From the NCBI GenBank assembly GCA_039180025.1, contig JBCDDZ010000005.1:48164-112163 (forward strand): a stretch of DNA of 64,000 nucleotides, in the 5' to 3' direction. The DNA is from Algisphaera sp039180025. Its GTDB lineage: Bacteria > Planctomycetota > Phycisphaerae > Phycisphaerales > Phycisphaeraceae. This document shows positions 36,401 through 45,609 of the stretch, one piece after another (position 1 is the stretch's first letter; the number at the start of each line of letters is the position of its first letter). The notes below the pieces were generated by a model. That model was not told the origin of the DNA. It saw only the letters and a program-made list of their open reading frames with translations, and made no database searches. Position numbers and translations under genes: made by a program.

Positions 36401-36714
36401 CGGCCGAACTCGGGGACATGTCGCTCGGCTTCGGCCGCAAGCTGCAGGCCTCGGCGGTGCCACCACCCCGCCGTCCATGCGGCGATACCGACCCCCACCA
36501 ATAACACGGTCGTCCAGCCCAGCCCCGACCAGAACCGCGGCAAAGCCTCCGGCCACAACCACCGCAACCCCGCAAACACCAACAGCTCGCAAACCAACAC
36601 CCCCAACCCCACCGCCACCACCGTCCGCGCGGCCGACAGGCCCGCGCGGCGGCGGCGGGCGCGCGAGAGGTTCCGCTGGATCGGTCCGTAAGCCGACGGG
36701 CCGTGCTTCGCCAT
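33472..36714 (-). CDS. Large membrane-anchored coiled-coil protein (DUF4175-like)
   Basis: A 1080-residue protein with three N-terminal membrane helices (about 27-50, 62-85 and 150-172), a beta-rich part (about 200-340), and then a long low-complexity and coiled-coil region. Residues about 545-700 are Pro/Ser/Glu/Gly-rich, and residues 700-930 are Ala/Gln/Arg-rich helices. Similar DUF4175-type proteins occupy this place in planctomycete and bacteroidete MoxR/Bat operons. The function is unknown; a scaffold spanning the envelope is a reasonable guess. It starts 4 bases after the BatA-like gene. Confidence 0.75.
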   Translation of the reverse strand: MAKHGPSAYGPIQRNLSRARRRRAGLSAARTVVAVGLGVLVCELLVFAGLRWLWPEALPRFWSGLGWTTVLLVGVGIAAWTAGWWHRRGLQLAAEAERHVPEFGRALTTSVELSGERGDRCPPALREALWRETSGRLETESWRRFTAGRAVGAWSLIAGLVLVFQGLLWWSVERGTLPSWADPEAVSVSPAVHEPPSAEELLEDAAAAEQDRLRTESRLDILEPGEDQWATKIEAISLRFESKTPYGVEDVRVSLRVNGGDPVYVPALTGELEAGTAEGDAEFYLDELELRDYDLVAYHLEAKAKGREASSPGRKITSGVFFVQVRPFDNPAFVVINPTGPKSPAEGVLNWMIEEQRRLIRGNWLLQDGTGLEPDQELYTQVAERVGNDQRELAEVGDEVYELFEENPKTTPIMLVLLTEGRDAIDAAIEDLDAAAYDQALSHQQEALSKLVAILSEFVKILGKTADLPETGQAPKPPPSSEKKRDLPQGLSLKDRQLYRDDVILELEEIEHQQAQLNWEEEEQAAAEPGKRWHQPEPRQNPEASGDPAVPSTEGAQASAEEDPADSSSEDQVTPVTGPTDPPADSSSAEASAEPPSNPEPGQQRLARRSENSPNPGSPPPSGSKSPPGPGTTGQGTSGTSGSGGRGQRQGQTAQPQAESASTPAKQMARAQRQQALADRMQQLADEAVTTESVRRAMEQAQRSMQDRADALRESAEGGSANPDAETAAASSAAVGEQAEQYVRIARQRRDDELQAQRVQRISEMMARLAESSQADRGTSSGQAGQAGSDELAAMAEELGRMAQQARARAEAAGQSSGQDQGDGGADTSQNAQAAQAAEVLGVARDQLRRAADQARERPGDQSADHAESMRALAAAQRSLAGDRAQLEALSRQLEDFNQQLRAQELREERARKGGAGLTPEAEAQWEAWLESRTPVWEAQLEDAVGPSEALSRFKEVFGGNGDGGEPGGAESPSLPAAGSAREPGRGGGRGPAGDSDRVDELMPRRLAVVGVLREVQARLERLIARDALVRQRSHQTPPTYRELVDLYFETLSRQSAAADSRDTRPPADASDRPDASTAP

Positions 36715-36718
36715 GACG

Positions 36719-38803
36719 TTACCTCGGGGTCCGGTTAGAGAAATAAAGCTCGCCGACCGCCAGCAGCAGGGCCGCCACGATCAGCGGCCACGTCAGATCG
36801 GTGCCGCGGCCCGCCCGCGCCGCCTGGACTCGGGTCGGTGCGCGGTCGAGATCGGCCGCCGCGTGGGCCGGGGCGTGGAGCCGGGCAAACGACGACATCA
36901 ACCGCCAGCGCCGCGCATCGGACTCGGCCGGATCGAGATTGACGGCGACCCGCTCAATATCCCCGACATGTTGTGCCGCGGCCTCATGGGCGGACCACGG
37001 TCCGAGCGCTTGTGATGTCCCGTCGAGTTGGCTCACCGTGTAGAGCCCGGGCGCATCGAAGCGGTGTCCGCCCGGCCCGCTTTGCCCCACCCTTAGCTCC
37101 GCGGTGTGGTTTTCACGTTCGCTCAGCCAAGACAACGTTTCGTGTAAAAACGGCAAAAATGTCGGGTCGATCGGCCAGTTGGTCCACGCTCGATCGAACG
37201 GGAAGCCCACCACCGCCACCCGGCCCTGCTCCACCGCGCCTAGCGCGACCACCACGTCGCCGCCGGGCATCGTCATCAGCGGCTTGAGCGACGGGGCCAC
37301 GATCGGCCGCCACCGCTCCACCGCGATACCGAAAAGGTCGCCCGAGTTGGGCTGCGCAAAGGGCCGCAGCACCGGGTGCCGCAAGTCCACCCGCTCGAAC
37401 CGCTGGCCCACTTGCACCATCGACCGGCCCAACCGCTGCAGCGACGTGGTACCCGCACGGCGGGTCGGGCCGATGTCCATCGGCCAACGGTTCGACTCCC
37501 AGTCGCTCAAGGTCGGTGCGCTGCCCAGCATCAACATCACCGGCCCGCCCCCCGCGATCCAGCCGGCCAGCGTCTCTTTCGCCGCCTCGTTCAGCGATAC
37601 CGCCTGATCCAAAATCAATACATCGAGCCCGCCCAGATCGAGATGGTCCGGATCCTGAACCACCCATGCAAAGGTCGACCCCGCGGCCGGCGCTTCCGCC
37701 AGGCCCCGACCGGGCTCGACCGCAGCGGCCAGGAAGGTATCGTCCGCACCTTCTCGCGCCAGACGGCCCACCCGGATCGGCTCACCGGCGGGGATCACAA
37801 ACTGCCGACGGTCATCGTCCCGCCAAGCATCGTCCGTGTCCATTAACTCGATCACCCCCGTCACGTCCGCCAATACCTCGGGTCGGAAATCAAAGGCCAC
37901 GGTCGCAGAACCGCCTCGCCTGAGTTTAACCGTCCGGACCTGCTCTTGGGTCGTTGATTCTTCCCCCTCGGCCACGCCGACCGACGTGCGGCAACGGACC
38001 CGGACGGCTACGGGGTCGCGGCTGATTTGATCTCCGCTTGTTTCAGCCTGCGGGAGGGTGATCCGTGCAACGACCCGTATCGGCTCATCCGCCGCCCAAA
38101 ACGTGCGCGGCGTCTCGAGATCAGTGATCGCCAGGTTGTCCGCCGGGGACTCGTGGACCGCGAGAGGCTGAACCTCAACGCCCGGCGGCAGCGGCCGGTT
38201 CCACAACACGGGCTCCCAAGTGCGGGCGCTCATATCGGAAATAACAACAACTCGCTTCGCCTTGGTGTAACGATCGGCCAGTAGCTGCCCGGCAAACCGC
38301 AGCGCGGCGTCGGCGTCTCCGCCTCCGTAGCCCGGCTCGAGGTTACGCACGGCCGCCGCGGCGCTGCGGTCCTGGTCATCGAACCCGCGCACCAGCCCCG
38401 GCCCCGAACCCATGCTTACCACCGCCACCTCGGCCTGCTGGCCGTCCGAGTCGCGGATCACCCGCTGTGCTTCATCCTTGGCCTCTTCCCACGCCGACCC
38501 GCTACGCATCGACGCCGACACGTCGATCACTACGACCACCGAGGCCTCCGCCGGCGGGCCCGGCGTGCCCCACCACGGCTGGGCGAACGCCAACACCAAC
38601 GCCGCCAACGCCAGCACCCGCAGCGCGAGTAGGATGTACCGCATCAGGCTATGCCGACGATCACTACGGAACTCCGACCGCAAGAGAAAACGCAGCGTGG
38701 AAAACGCATACACGTCGCCCTGCGGCCGGTTGCGCAAGTGGATCGCGATCGGCACGCCGATCGCCAGCGCCCCCGCCAGATAGAGCGGCAACAACAGCGC
38801 CAT
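36719..38803 (-). CDS. BatA-like protein with VWA domain
   Basis: A 694-residue inner-membrane protein. The first 80 residues are the BatA N-terminal domain with two helices (PLYLAGALAIGVPIAIHLRNR and YILLALRVLALAALVLAFAQP). A VWA domain follows, with MIDAS motif DVSAS, then a ligand-less amidotransferase-like middle and a C-terminal helix (WPLIVAALLLAVGELYF). Bat proteins were first linked to aerotolerance in Bacteroides, but their biochemical role is unsettled. The ATG overlaps the stop of the DUF58 gene by one base (TGATG), so they are coupled. Confidence 0.88.
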   Translation of the reverse strand: MALLLPLYLAGALAIGVPIAIHLRNRPQGDVYAFSTLRFLLRSEFRSDRRHSLMRYILLALRVLALAALVLAFAQPWWGTPGPPAEASVVVVIDVSASMRSGSAWEEAKDEAQRVIRDSDGQQAEVAVVSMGSGPGLVRGFDDQDRSAAAAVRNLEPGYGGGDADAALRFAGQLLADRYTKAKRVVVISDMSARTWEPVLWNRPLPPGVEVQPLAVHESPADNLAITDLETPRTFWAADEPIRVVARITLPQAETSGDQISRDPVAVRVRCRTSVGVAEGEESTTQEQVRTVKLRRGGSATVAFDFRPEVLADVTGVIELMDTDDAWRDDDRRQFVIPAGEPIRVGRLAREGADDTFLAAAVEPGRGLAEAPAAGSTFAWVVQDPDHLDLGGLDVLILDQAVSLNEAAKETLAGWIAGGGPVMLMLGSAPTLSDWESNRWPMDIGPTRRAGTTSLQRLGRSMVQVGQRFERVDLRHPVLRPFAQPNSGDLFGIAVERWRPIVAPSLKPLMTMPGGDVVVALGAVEQGRVAVVGFPFDRAWTNWPIDPTFLPFLHETLSWLSERENHTAELRVGQSGPGGHRFDAPGLYTVSQLDGTSQALGPWSAHEAAAQHVGDIERVAVNLDPAESDARRWRLMSSFARLHAPAHAAADLDRAPTRVQAARAGRGTDLTWPLIVAALLLAVGELYFSNRTPR

Positions 38804-39771
38804 CAGGCCCGCCCCTCCCGGCTTTGGACCAGCGTGCTGAGCGCCGCGAACGGCGCCTCGTCGGTCCGTACGGTCAGTAAACGCACCCCGGTGCCGCGGC
38901 AGCCTTCGCGGAGTTGGTTTTGGTGTTCGTCGAAAGCCAAGCGGTAGCGCTTACGCAGCATCGTGGGCGACACCGGCAGCCGTTCGGCGGTTTCGAGGTC
39001 TTCGAACGTGCGGCTGACCTCGAAGTCGAAGTCTTGTTCCCGCGGGTCGATGACCTGCACCAGGCAGAGCTCGTGCTGACCGATCCGCAGCAGCTTGAGG
39101 GCTTCGAGCAGCGGCGCGGGCTCCTCAAACGCATCGGTGAACACGACGAGCAGGCCACGCCGACGCCACAGCGGCGCGAGCCGGTTGAGCGTAAACGCGA
39201 GGTCTTTCGGCGGTTCCGAGGCCGCGGGGGGGCGGGCTTCCGCCGGGGCGTGCCGCTCGATGGCGGCGAGCAGCCGCTGGAAGGGCAGGTCGCCGAGCGC
39301 TGGAGGCAGGTGATCCAGCGCCGCCCCGGATTGATCCGTGGTCGATGCCGCCGACGCCAGCGTCAACCCGCAGGCGTCGTTCTGCCGCATCAGCAGCCGA
39401 AACAGCGCCGCGGTCAGCAGGCTGGCGTAAGCGTATTTGCTCAGCGCCGCACGATCCGAGCGGTACGCCATCGATCGGCTCGCGTCGAGGACGACCTGGC
39501 AACGCAGATTCGTCTCGGCCTGGTATTGCCGGATGCACAGCCGGTTGAGCCGACCCATCACGTGCCAGTCGAGGTGGCGGATGTCGTCGCCTTGGGTGTA
39601 GGGGGTGTACTGCGCAAACTCGGTGCTGAACCCGCGCAGCGGGCTGCGGTGCTGACCCTGGAGGTAGCCTTCCATCAGCACACGGCTGCGCCACTCCAGC
39701 GTCTCCGCTTGCGCAAGCAGCGCGGGGTCCCACACGAGGGCCGGGTTGTCGCGTGCCGTCTTCGGGGGCAT
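38803..39771 (-). CDS. DUF58 protein
   Basis: A 322-residue DUF58 protein, distantly related to VWA domains. The core stretch RGFSTEFAQYTPYTQGDDIRHLDW and a MIDAS-like DASRS (VVLDASRSM) are typical. There are no membrane helices, so it is cytoplasmic. DUF58 proteins pair almost invariably with MoxR ATPases and are thought to act as their adaptors or substrates. It lies between moxR and the batA-like gene with a short gap upstream and a one-base overlap downstream. Confidence 0.93.
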   Translation of the reverse strand: MPPKTARDNPALVWDPALLAQAETLEWRSRVLMEGYLQGQHRSPLRGFSTEFAQYTPYTQGDDIRHLDWHVMGRLNRLCIRQYQAETNLRCQVVLDASRSMAYRSDRAALSKYAYASLLTAALFRLLMRQNDACGLTLASAASTTDQSGAALDHLPPALGDLPFQRLLAAIERHAPAEARPPAASEPPKDLAFTLNRLAPLWRRRGLLVVFTDAFEEPAPLLEALKLLRIGQHELCLVQVIDPREQDFDFEVSRTFEDLETAERLPVSPTMLRKRYRLAFDEHQNQLREGCRGTGVRLLTVRTDEAPFAALSTLVQSREGRA

Positions 39772-39803
39772 CGCCTGAGGTCCTTGGGGTCAGAGTCTTT
39801 TCG

Positions 39804-40847
<1,044 letters not shown>

Positions 40848-40929
40848 CGGGTCGGGTCTCTCGGTGGGTCTGTGGAAAAAGAATCGGGTGGGGATAGATC
40901 GGAGGCCGAGCGGATCGGCGGCCAAGCGA

Positions 40930-43836
40930 TCAGGGGCGTTGCAGCCAGACCGGGGCACGGGCAGCACGGTGCCAGTCTCGGATCAGCGCGGCGGCTTCGG
41001 AGGCCTTGGCGGGGGCGACCCGCCACGTGCCGTCGGAACCCGCACCGGCTCGGCGCATCAACGTGTTATCGCTGAGGCCCGTGGTCATCACGACGACATC
41101 AAACGGGGGCGTGCGGCTGGTGCGGACCTTCGGATCGACGCCCAGGGTTCCGCCCATATCCCACTTCACCGATTTCGCTTGCTCGTCAAGCGTCCTCAGG
41201 CCAACAAAACGCCAGCCCTCCGGGAGACGGACGTGGACCCGGTGGTCGGCATAGAACGGGTAGCCGCGCGCGACCACTTGGCCGCTGCGCCGCGGCATCG
41301 TGTCGATTTTTAAGTCCGGCGCGAACCACGACCCCGGCAACCCGAGCGGCACGCGGTCCGTCTCTGCTGCGGCCGCCGCCCCGCCCAAAACGTGATCCCA
41401 CGACAGCGTTACCTCGATCCGCAGCGGCTCGGACAGCCCGCGATCATCGTCGATGACCTGTACATGTTGAATCACCGCATCGGGCCAGGCCGCGAGGCAG
41501 CGACCGGCAAAACGCCGGGCGAACACGTCGTCGTTCCCGCCCATCCGGGCCTGCCGCCACGTGTACGCCTTGATCCCTGCGAGGGTGAACGTGGCCGTGC
41601 CGTGCAGCGCGCCGTCTTCGCTGAGCGTGAGATCGAGTTCGCAGGTCGAGGTGCGGTGCTGGCCGCCGGACTCGGCGTCGTAGGCGGGGATGTTTTCGAA
41701 CCGCGGGCCATCGGGCGTCAGCAGCATCGCGGCCCGCCCCGGGTCGCCCGGCGGCATCATGCCCAGCGGCGCGACGCTGTCGGTCGCGTCCAGCCAGAGC
41801 GGCTCTCCGTTCTCACGCGGCACGACCACCACGGCGTGGTTGAATGGGAAACCGGGCTGTTCTGTGTCCATCGGCTGGCCACGGGCGACCAGCGCGAAGT
41901 GCGACTCGATTCCCATCTCACCGAGCAGCGCGACGATCAGGGTGGCCTTGTCTTTGCAGTCGCCAAACTGATTCGCGATGACTTCGGACGGCGGCTGCGC
42001 CCGCATCCCGCCGACCCCGATCGGGATCGAGACGTAGCGGAGCGCCGAGGCGTAGTCGAACACCGCGGCGATCTTTTCGTCGTCGGTCGCCGCGTTCTGC
42101 CCCAGCGCCGCTGCGGTGGCCTTTAGGATTTGCGGATCGCCTTGGTTGTGACGGATCACCTGCTCGTACCAACCCGCCACCTCGTCCCAGTCTTTGAATC
42201 CGCTGATGACTACCGCGGGCCGGTGGTAGACCGCGTCATCGACCCAAGGGTCCACCTCCACCGCCGGGAGGTCTTCGAAGTCCCACCGCTGCTGCGCGGC
42301 GTAGACCGAAGGGGTTTCGGAATAGTCGGCAGCTTCCACCGCCTGGAGTTTGGTCGTCACCGGGTGCAGCCGGTCGTGGCGGAGCGTAAAGCTCATCCGG
42401 CCGATCGGTGCCATCCCCGAACCCAACAGCACCGCGCCGTAGTGCTTCGCGTACGGCGTCTTGAACGTCGTGGTCTGGAAAGCGTATTCGACCCGCGATC
42501 CCGGGACGATCCCGGCGACAAACCGGGGGGCCAGCCGGTTAACTCGGTAAGTAATGGTGTGGCCGTCGGGACGGATCACCACGAGCCGGTCGAGCTTCAC
42601 CGGGGCGCAGCCGGCGGTGGTACACCGGGTCGTAAACAAGCCGTCCACCAGCCCGCGGCCCCGCAGCGAATCGAAGAGCACCAGCTGCCCCCGCTCGGTC
42701 CAGAGCGAGCTGCCATCGGGCTTCAGATCCATGTGGATGTCACGTTCGAGGATATAGCCGACTTCGCCGGGGTGGTCCTCGGCCCGGGGGGTCTGGGCCA
42801 GCCGCTGACGTTCTTCTTCGGTCGATACCGTGACGCGGTACGGCGATTCTTCGTCGGTCACCAGCTCGGCGGGCACGGGCAAGGGCAAAGTGGCTTCCCG
42901 CGGCGGGGCGGCCGTGGGCGACGCGGGGGGACGTGAGGAGGCCTTGGCGTTTGAGGACGATACCGAATCCTCTGCGCTAATCGATGACACGGCATCCGCT
43001 GGCGGATCGGAGGGCGTGGCCAAAGCCTCGGCGGCGTCGGCAAGCCGGCCCAGCTTGGCCAGAGTCCAAGGGTCCGTTGCCGGGCGGTCCAGCCACGACT
43101 CGAAGGGGCCGGACCGCGGGGCCTGATCCTCGATCCACACCGTGGGCGTCTCGAGCCGAGCGAGGTTACGATCCTGGTAATAAGCCCGCACCTGTTGATC
43201 GGCCCGAGCCACCTGTTCCAGCAGCGGTTTTTGGGGGTCTTGCGCCAACACCTGAGCGAAATACTCCCCGAACCGGGTATGGTTGATCTGGCGATCCCGG
43301 TTGGTCGCGCTAATCACCACCCGCCCGGGTCCACGGATCTTCCGGCCCAGCGCCGCCCCGCCAGGGCCGGGGAGAACGACAGTAATACTCCGCGCGGGGA
43401 TCGCGTCCACCGCGTCAGCCAACTCCGAGCCGAGCAGGCGACGCCCCCTCACCTGGAACTTGTAAGCCCCGTCCCTCGAGTGGCCGTGCCCCAGCAACAC
43501 CAAGAGCAGGTTGTCTTCCTGGCTCAATTGCTGCGCCCACTCCGCGAGGGTTTCCAGCACTTCGGCGCGACCGGCCGAACCCCTGGCGTCGCCGTCGACG
43601 GTCCGCAGATTCGCGTCGTCGATCCCGATCTCGTTGAGCGCCGCGACCCAGTGGCGGTGCTGCTGGGCCCAGTCTTTTTCCAGCAGCGCGTCGCCGGACA
43701 AACCCCGGACCAGCAACGCGTAGGTGTCCGCTCGCGCGGAAACCGCCGTGAGTGCCACCAAAGCGACCACGCAAGTCCACAAACGAAGTCGGCAATCAAT
43801 CAATGAATTCGGACCCGACGGAGAGAAAAACGACAT
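40930..43836 (-). CDS. DUF3857-transglutaminase protein with degenerate caspase-like domain
   Basis: A 968-residue exported protein that heads the MoxR operon. After a signal peptide (LWTCVVALVALTAVSARA) comes a caspase/C13-like fold: the histidine motif LLGHGH (H117, H119) is present, but the segment that usually carries the catalytic cysteine reads VVLPGPGGA (residues 154-161), without cysteine. A Ser/Pro linker follows, then a DUF3857 beta domain (about 335-520) and a transglutaminase-like domain with a full triad, C627 (FGDCKDKA), H667 (FNHAVV) and D683 (WLDATDS), then a C-terminal beta region. The ATG at 43836 is used because a frame from a TTG at 43857 adds nothing. Confidence 0.87.
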   Translation of the reverse strand: MSFFSPSGPNSLIDCRLRLWTCVVALVALTAVSARADTYALLVRGLSGDALLEKDWAQQHRHWVAALNEIGIDDANLRTVDGDARGSAGRAEVLETLAEWAQQLSQEDNLLLVLLGHGHSRDGAYKFQVRGRRLLGSELADAVDAIPARSITVVLPGPGGAALGRKIRGPGRVVISATNRDRQINHTRFGEYFAQVLAQDPQKPLLEQVARADQQVRAYYQDRNLARLETPTVWIEDQAPRSGPFESWLDRPATDPWTLAKLGRLADAAEALATPSDPPADAVSSISAEDSVSSSNAKASSRPPASPTAAPPREATLPLPVPAELVTDEESPYRVTVSTEEERQRLAQTPRAEDHPGEVGYILERDIHMDLKPDGSSLWTERGQLVLFDSLRGRGLVDGLFTTRCTTAGCAPVKLDRLVVIRPDGHTITYRVNRLAPRFVAGIVPGSRVEYAFQTTTFKTPYAKHYGAVLLGSGMAPIGRMSFTLRHDRLHPVTTKLQAVEAADYSETPSVYAAQQRWDFEDLPAVEVDPWVDDAVYHRPAVVISGFKDWDEVAGWYEQVIRHNQGDPQILKATAAALGQNAATDDEKIAAVFDYASALRYVSIPIGVGGMRAQPPSEVIANQFGDCKDKATLIVALLGEMGIESHFALVARGQPMDTEQPGFPFNHAVVVVPRENGEPLWLDATDSVAPLGMMPPGDPGRAAMLLTPDGPRFENIPAYDAESGGQHRTSTCELDLTLSEDGALHGTATFTLAGIKAYTWRQARMGGNDDVFARRFAGRCLAAWPDAVIQHVQVIDDDRGLSEPLRIEVTLSWDHVLGGAAAAAETDRVPLGLPGSWFAPDLKIDTMPRRSGQVVARGYPFYADHRVHVRLPEGWRFVGLRTLDEQAKSVKWDMGGTLGVDPKVRTSRTPPFDVVVMTTGLSDNTLMRRAGAGSDGTWRVAPAKASEAAALIRDWHRAARAPVWLQRP

Positions 43837-44293
43837 CAGCCTAAACCGAGAACACAAAACGAAAAATGATCAGTTGACAGTCTTCATATACTCATAGACG
43901 CTGCCGTCTCTGTTGTGTTTCACTGTAACGGAGAAATTTTCACTTTTTCAGTGTTTATTTTCTCGAAGCTATACCAACATTCAACCCGCCGGCTCTGCTT
44001 GAGCCAGGCAACCCCATCAAAATCTTGAATTGCTGTCCACCCTGCCGACATTTTTGTTCGTAAATATCTAAATTTTATAACTTAATCAAAATTATTCGGC
44101 AAAACTGTATCCGACAAAAACGTTGCCGTCAGCGGCAACGCGCCTGGTCCCACGAATGTCGGATCGGAATCGCTTGTCGGCAAGCCCCAAGAAGGGGCAA
44201 TGCCGCGGTTCGTTCCGGCCTAGGCGGGCGGGCTTGAAATCTCGGCGAGTTCATGACGGATTGTCTGTCAACGTCCGGGCGTGACCGCCCCGG
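43837..44293. other. AT-richer intergenic region
   Basis: About 450 bases with clearly lower GC than the rest of the window. No gene is supported. On the minus strand the right half should hold the arsM terminator (44115-44140), and the left half the promoter of the transglutaminase-moxR operon; I see small dyads there (for example AGACG-CTGC-CGTCT at 43896-43909) but no clear -35/-10 pair. Confidence 0.55.
44115..44140 (-). terminator. Rho-independent terminator after arsM
   Basis: On the minus strand the perfect 8-bp stem CGTTGCCG/CGGCAACG with a CTGA loop is followed by TTTTTGTC. An outer 8-bp pairing, ATCCGACA (44109-44116) with TGTCGGAT (44157-44164), encloses it. It lies about 150 bases past the arsM stop. 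Confidence 0.8.
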
Positions 44294-45556
44294 TCAGCAG
44301 CAGTCCGACCCGGGCTCGCAGCAGGCGACCTCGCCCGGGGCGGTGGTGTGGTAGTCCTCGCCTTTGGTTTCTTTGGGGTGGCGTTTCTTAGCGCCTTGGC
44401 AGGCAAACGGCTGCGCCTCGCCGAGCGGAACCTCGGTGTAAGGCTCGAACGGGATCAGCTGCGAGGCGTAAGGCCCCGCCGGATCGGTCAGCAGTTTGAA
44501 CGTTTTGTCGCAGAGCGCGACCCGGTCGCCGCGTTTGAAGGTATGCCCGTCGTCGTCGCGGACCTGGCTCCACGGGCCCCTGTAGACCACCGCCTGGTTC
44601 CGTTCCAGGCAGGGCCCCTGCTTGCCTTTATAAGCACGGACCGTCATCGACCGGAATTCGACCCCGTCGATCGTATGCCACGGCGAGTCCTCGCGCTTCA
44701 AGATCTCGATCCCGTGGAATCCCGCGTCGGCGAACATCTGGAGAAACACGTCTTCGCGGAACGCGCCGCTGATACACCCCGACCACAGCTCGGGGTCGTC
44801 GAGGATCGCGGGGGTGGGGTCTTCGTCGCAGACGATGTCGCTGATGACGCAGCGGCCGCCTTTTTTGAGCACCCGGAACATCTCGCCGAAGAGCTGCTTT
44901 TTTTGCTCGGTCGCGACCAGGTTGAGTACGCAGTTGCTGACGATCACGTCGATGCTGTCCGAATCGATCAGCGGCTCCTCGCGCTTGAGGCGATCGACTT
45001 CCGCCTCGTAAGCCGCGACGCCGGCCATGTCCTTGATCGGGTGGCCGTCCAGGAACGCCTGTGCTTTATCCCAAGACAGCGCCAGATCCTGGATCCGGCC
45101 TTTACGGAATTCCACATTGGCTTGGCCGATTTTCTCCGCCATATCCTGCCGGTATTTTTCCGCCAGCGCGAGCATCGTGTCGTTCATGTCGACACCGATG
45201 ACCCGGCCCTGTGCCCCGACTTTCTGGGACAGGATGTAGCAGATTTTTCCGCCGCCGCTGCCCAGGTCGAGTGCGGTCTCGCCCTCGCCGACATACTCCG
45301 ACGGGTCGCCACAGCCGTAGTCCTTCTCGATAATCTCCTGCGGCAGCAGCTTGAGGTATTTGGGGTCATAACTCGTCGGACAACACAGCGCGGGCTCGAC
45401 CTGCTGGGCCCCGGCGGCGTAGCGCTCGACGACTTCCTGTTCCAGGTTGTAGGTGGGCCCCGAATCCGCGGGGGCCGGGCAGCAGGGCTCGGACGAGTTC
45501 GGAGCGGCCGAAGCGTCGGCCGGGGTTGTGGGACTATCCAAAGCGGGCTTGTTCAC
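44294..45556 (-). CDS. arsM: Arsenite S-adenosylmethionine methyltransferase
   Basis: A 420-residue methyltransferase that methylates As(III). The SAM site is DLGSGGGK (98-104). Arsenic-binding cysteines expected in ArsM are present: the CCPTSYD pair C58/C59, C209 (VSNCVLNL) and C261 (SGCISGAF). Both ends are cysteine-rich: EPCCPAP at the N-terminus and CCEPGSDCC at the C-terminus, which may bind metalloid. The size and C-terminal domain match the larger ArsM form found in algae and several marine bacteria. The GTG start at 45556 has GGAG 7 nt upstream. It follows the aquaglyceroporin gene, so the pair looks like an arsenic-detoxification unit. Confidence 0.92.
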   Translation of the reverse strand: MNKPALDSPTTPADASAAPNSSEPCCPAPADSGPTYNLEQEVVERYAAGAQQVEPALCCPTSYDPKYLKLLPQEIIEKDYGCGDPSEYVGEGETALDLGSGGGKICYILSQKVGAQGRVIGVDMNDTMLALAEKYRQDMAEKIGQANVEFRKGRIQDLALSWDKAQAFLDGHPIKDMAGVAAYEAEVDRLKREEPLIDSDSIDVIVSNCVLNLVATEQKKQLFGEMFRVLKKGGRCVISDIVCDEDPTPAILDDPELWSGCISGAFREDVFLQMFADAGFHGIEILKREDSPWHTIDGVEFRSMTVRAYKGKQGPCLERNQAVVYRGPWSQVRDDDGHTFKRGDRVALCDKTFKLLTDPAGPYASQLIPFEPYTEVPLGEAQPFACQGAKKRHPKETKGEDYHTTAPGEVACCEPGSDCC

Positions 45557-45609
45557 GGAGCAACTCCATCAAAAGGGAACCAGTAAGGGGTAACCCGGTG
45601 TCCTGCATT

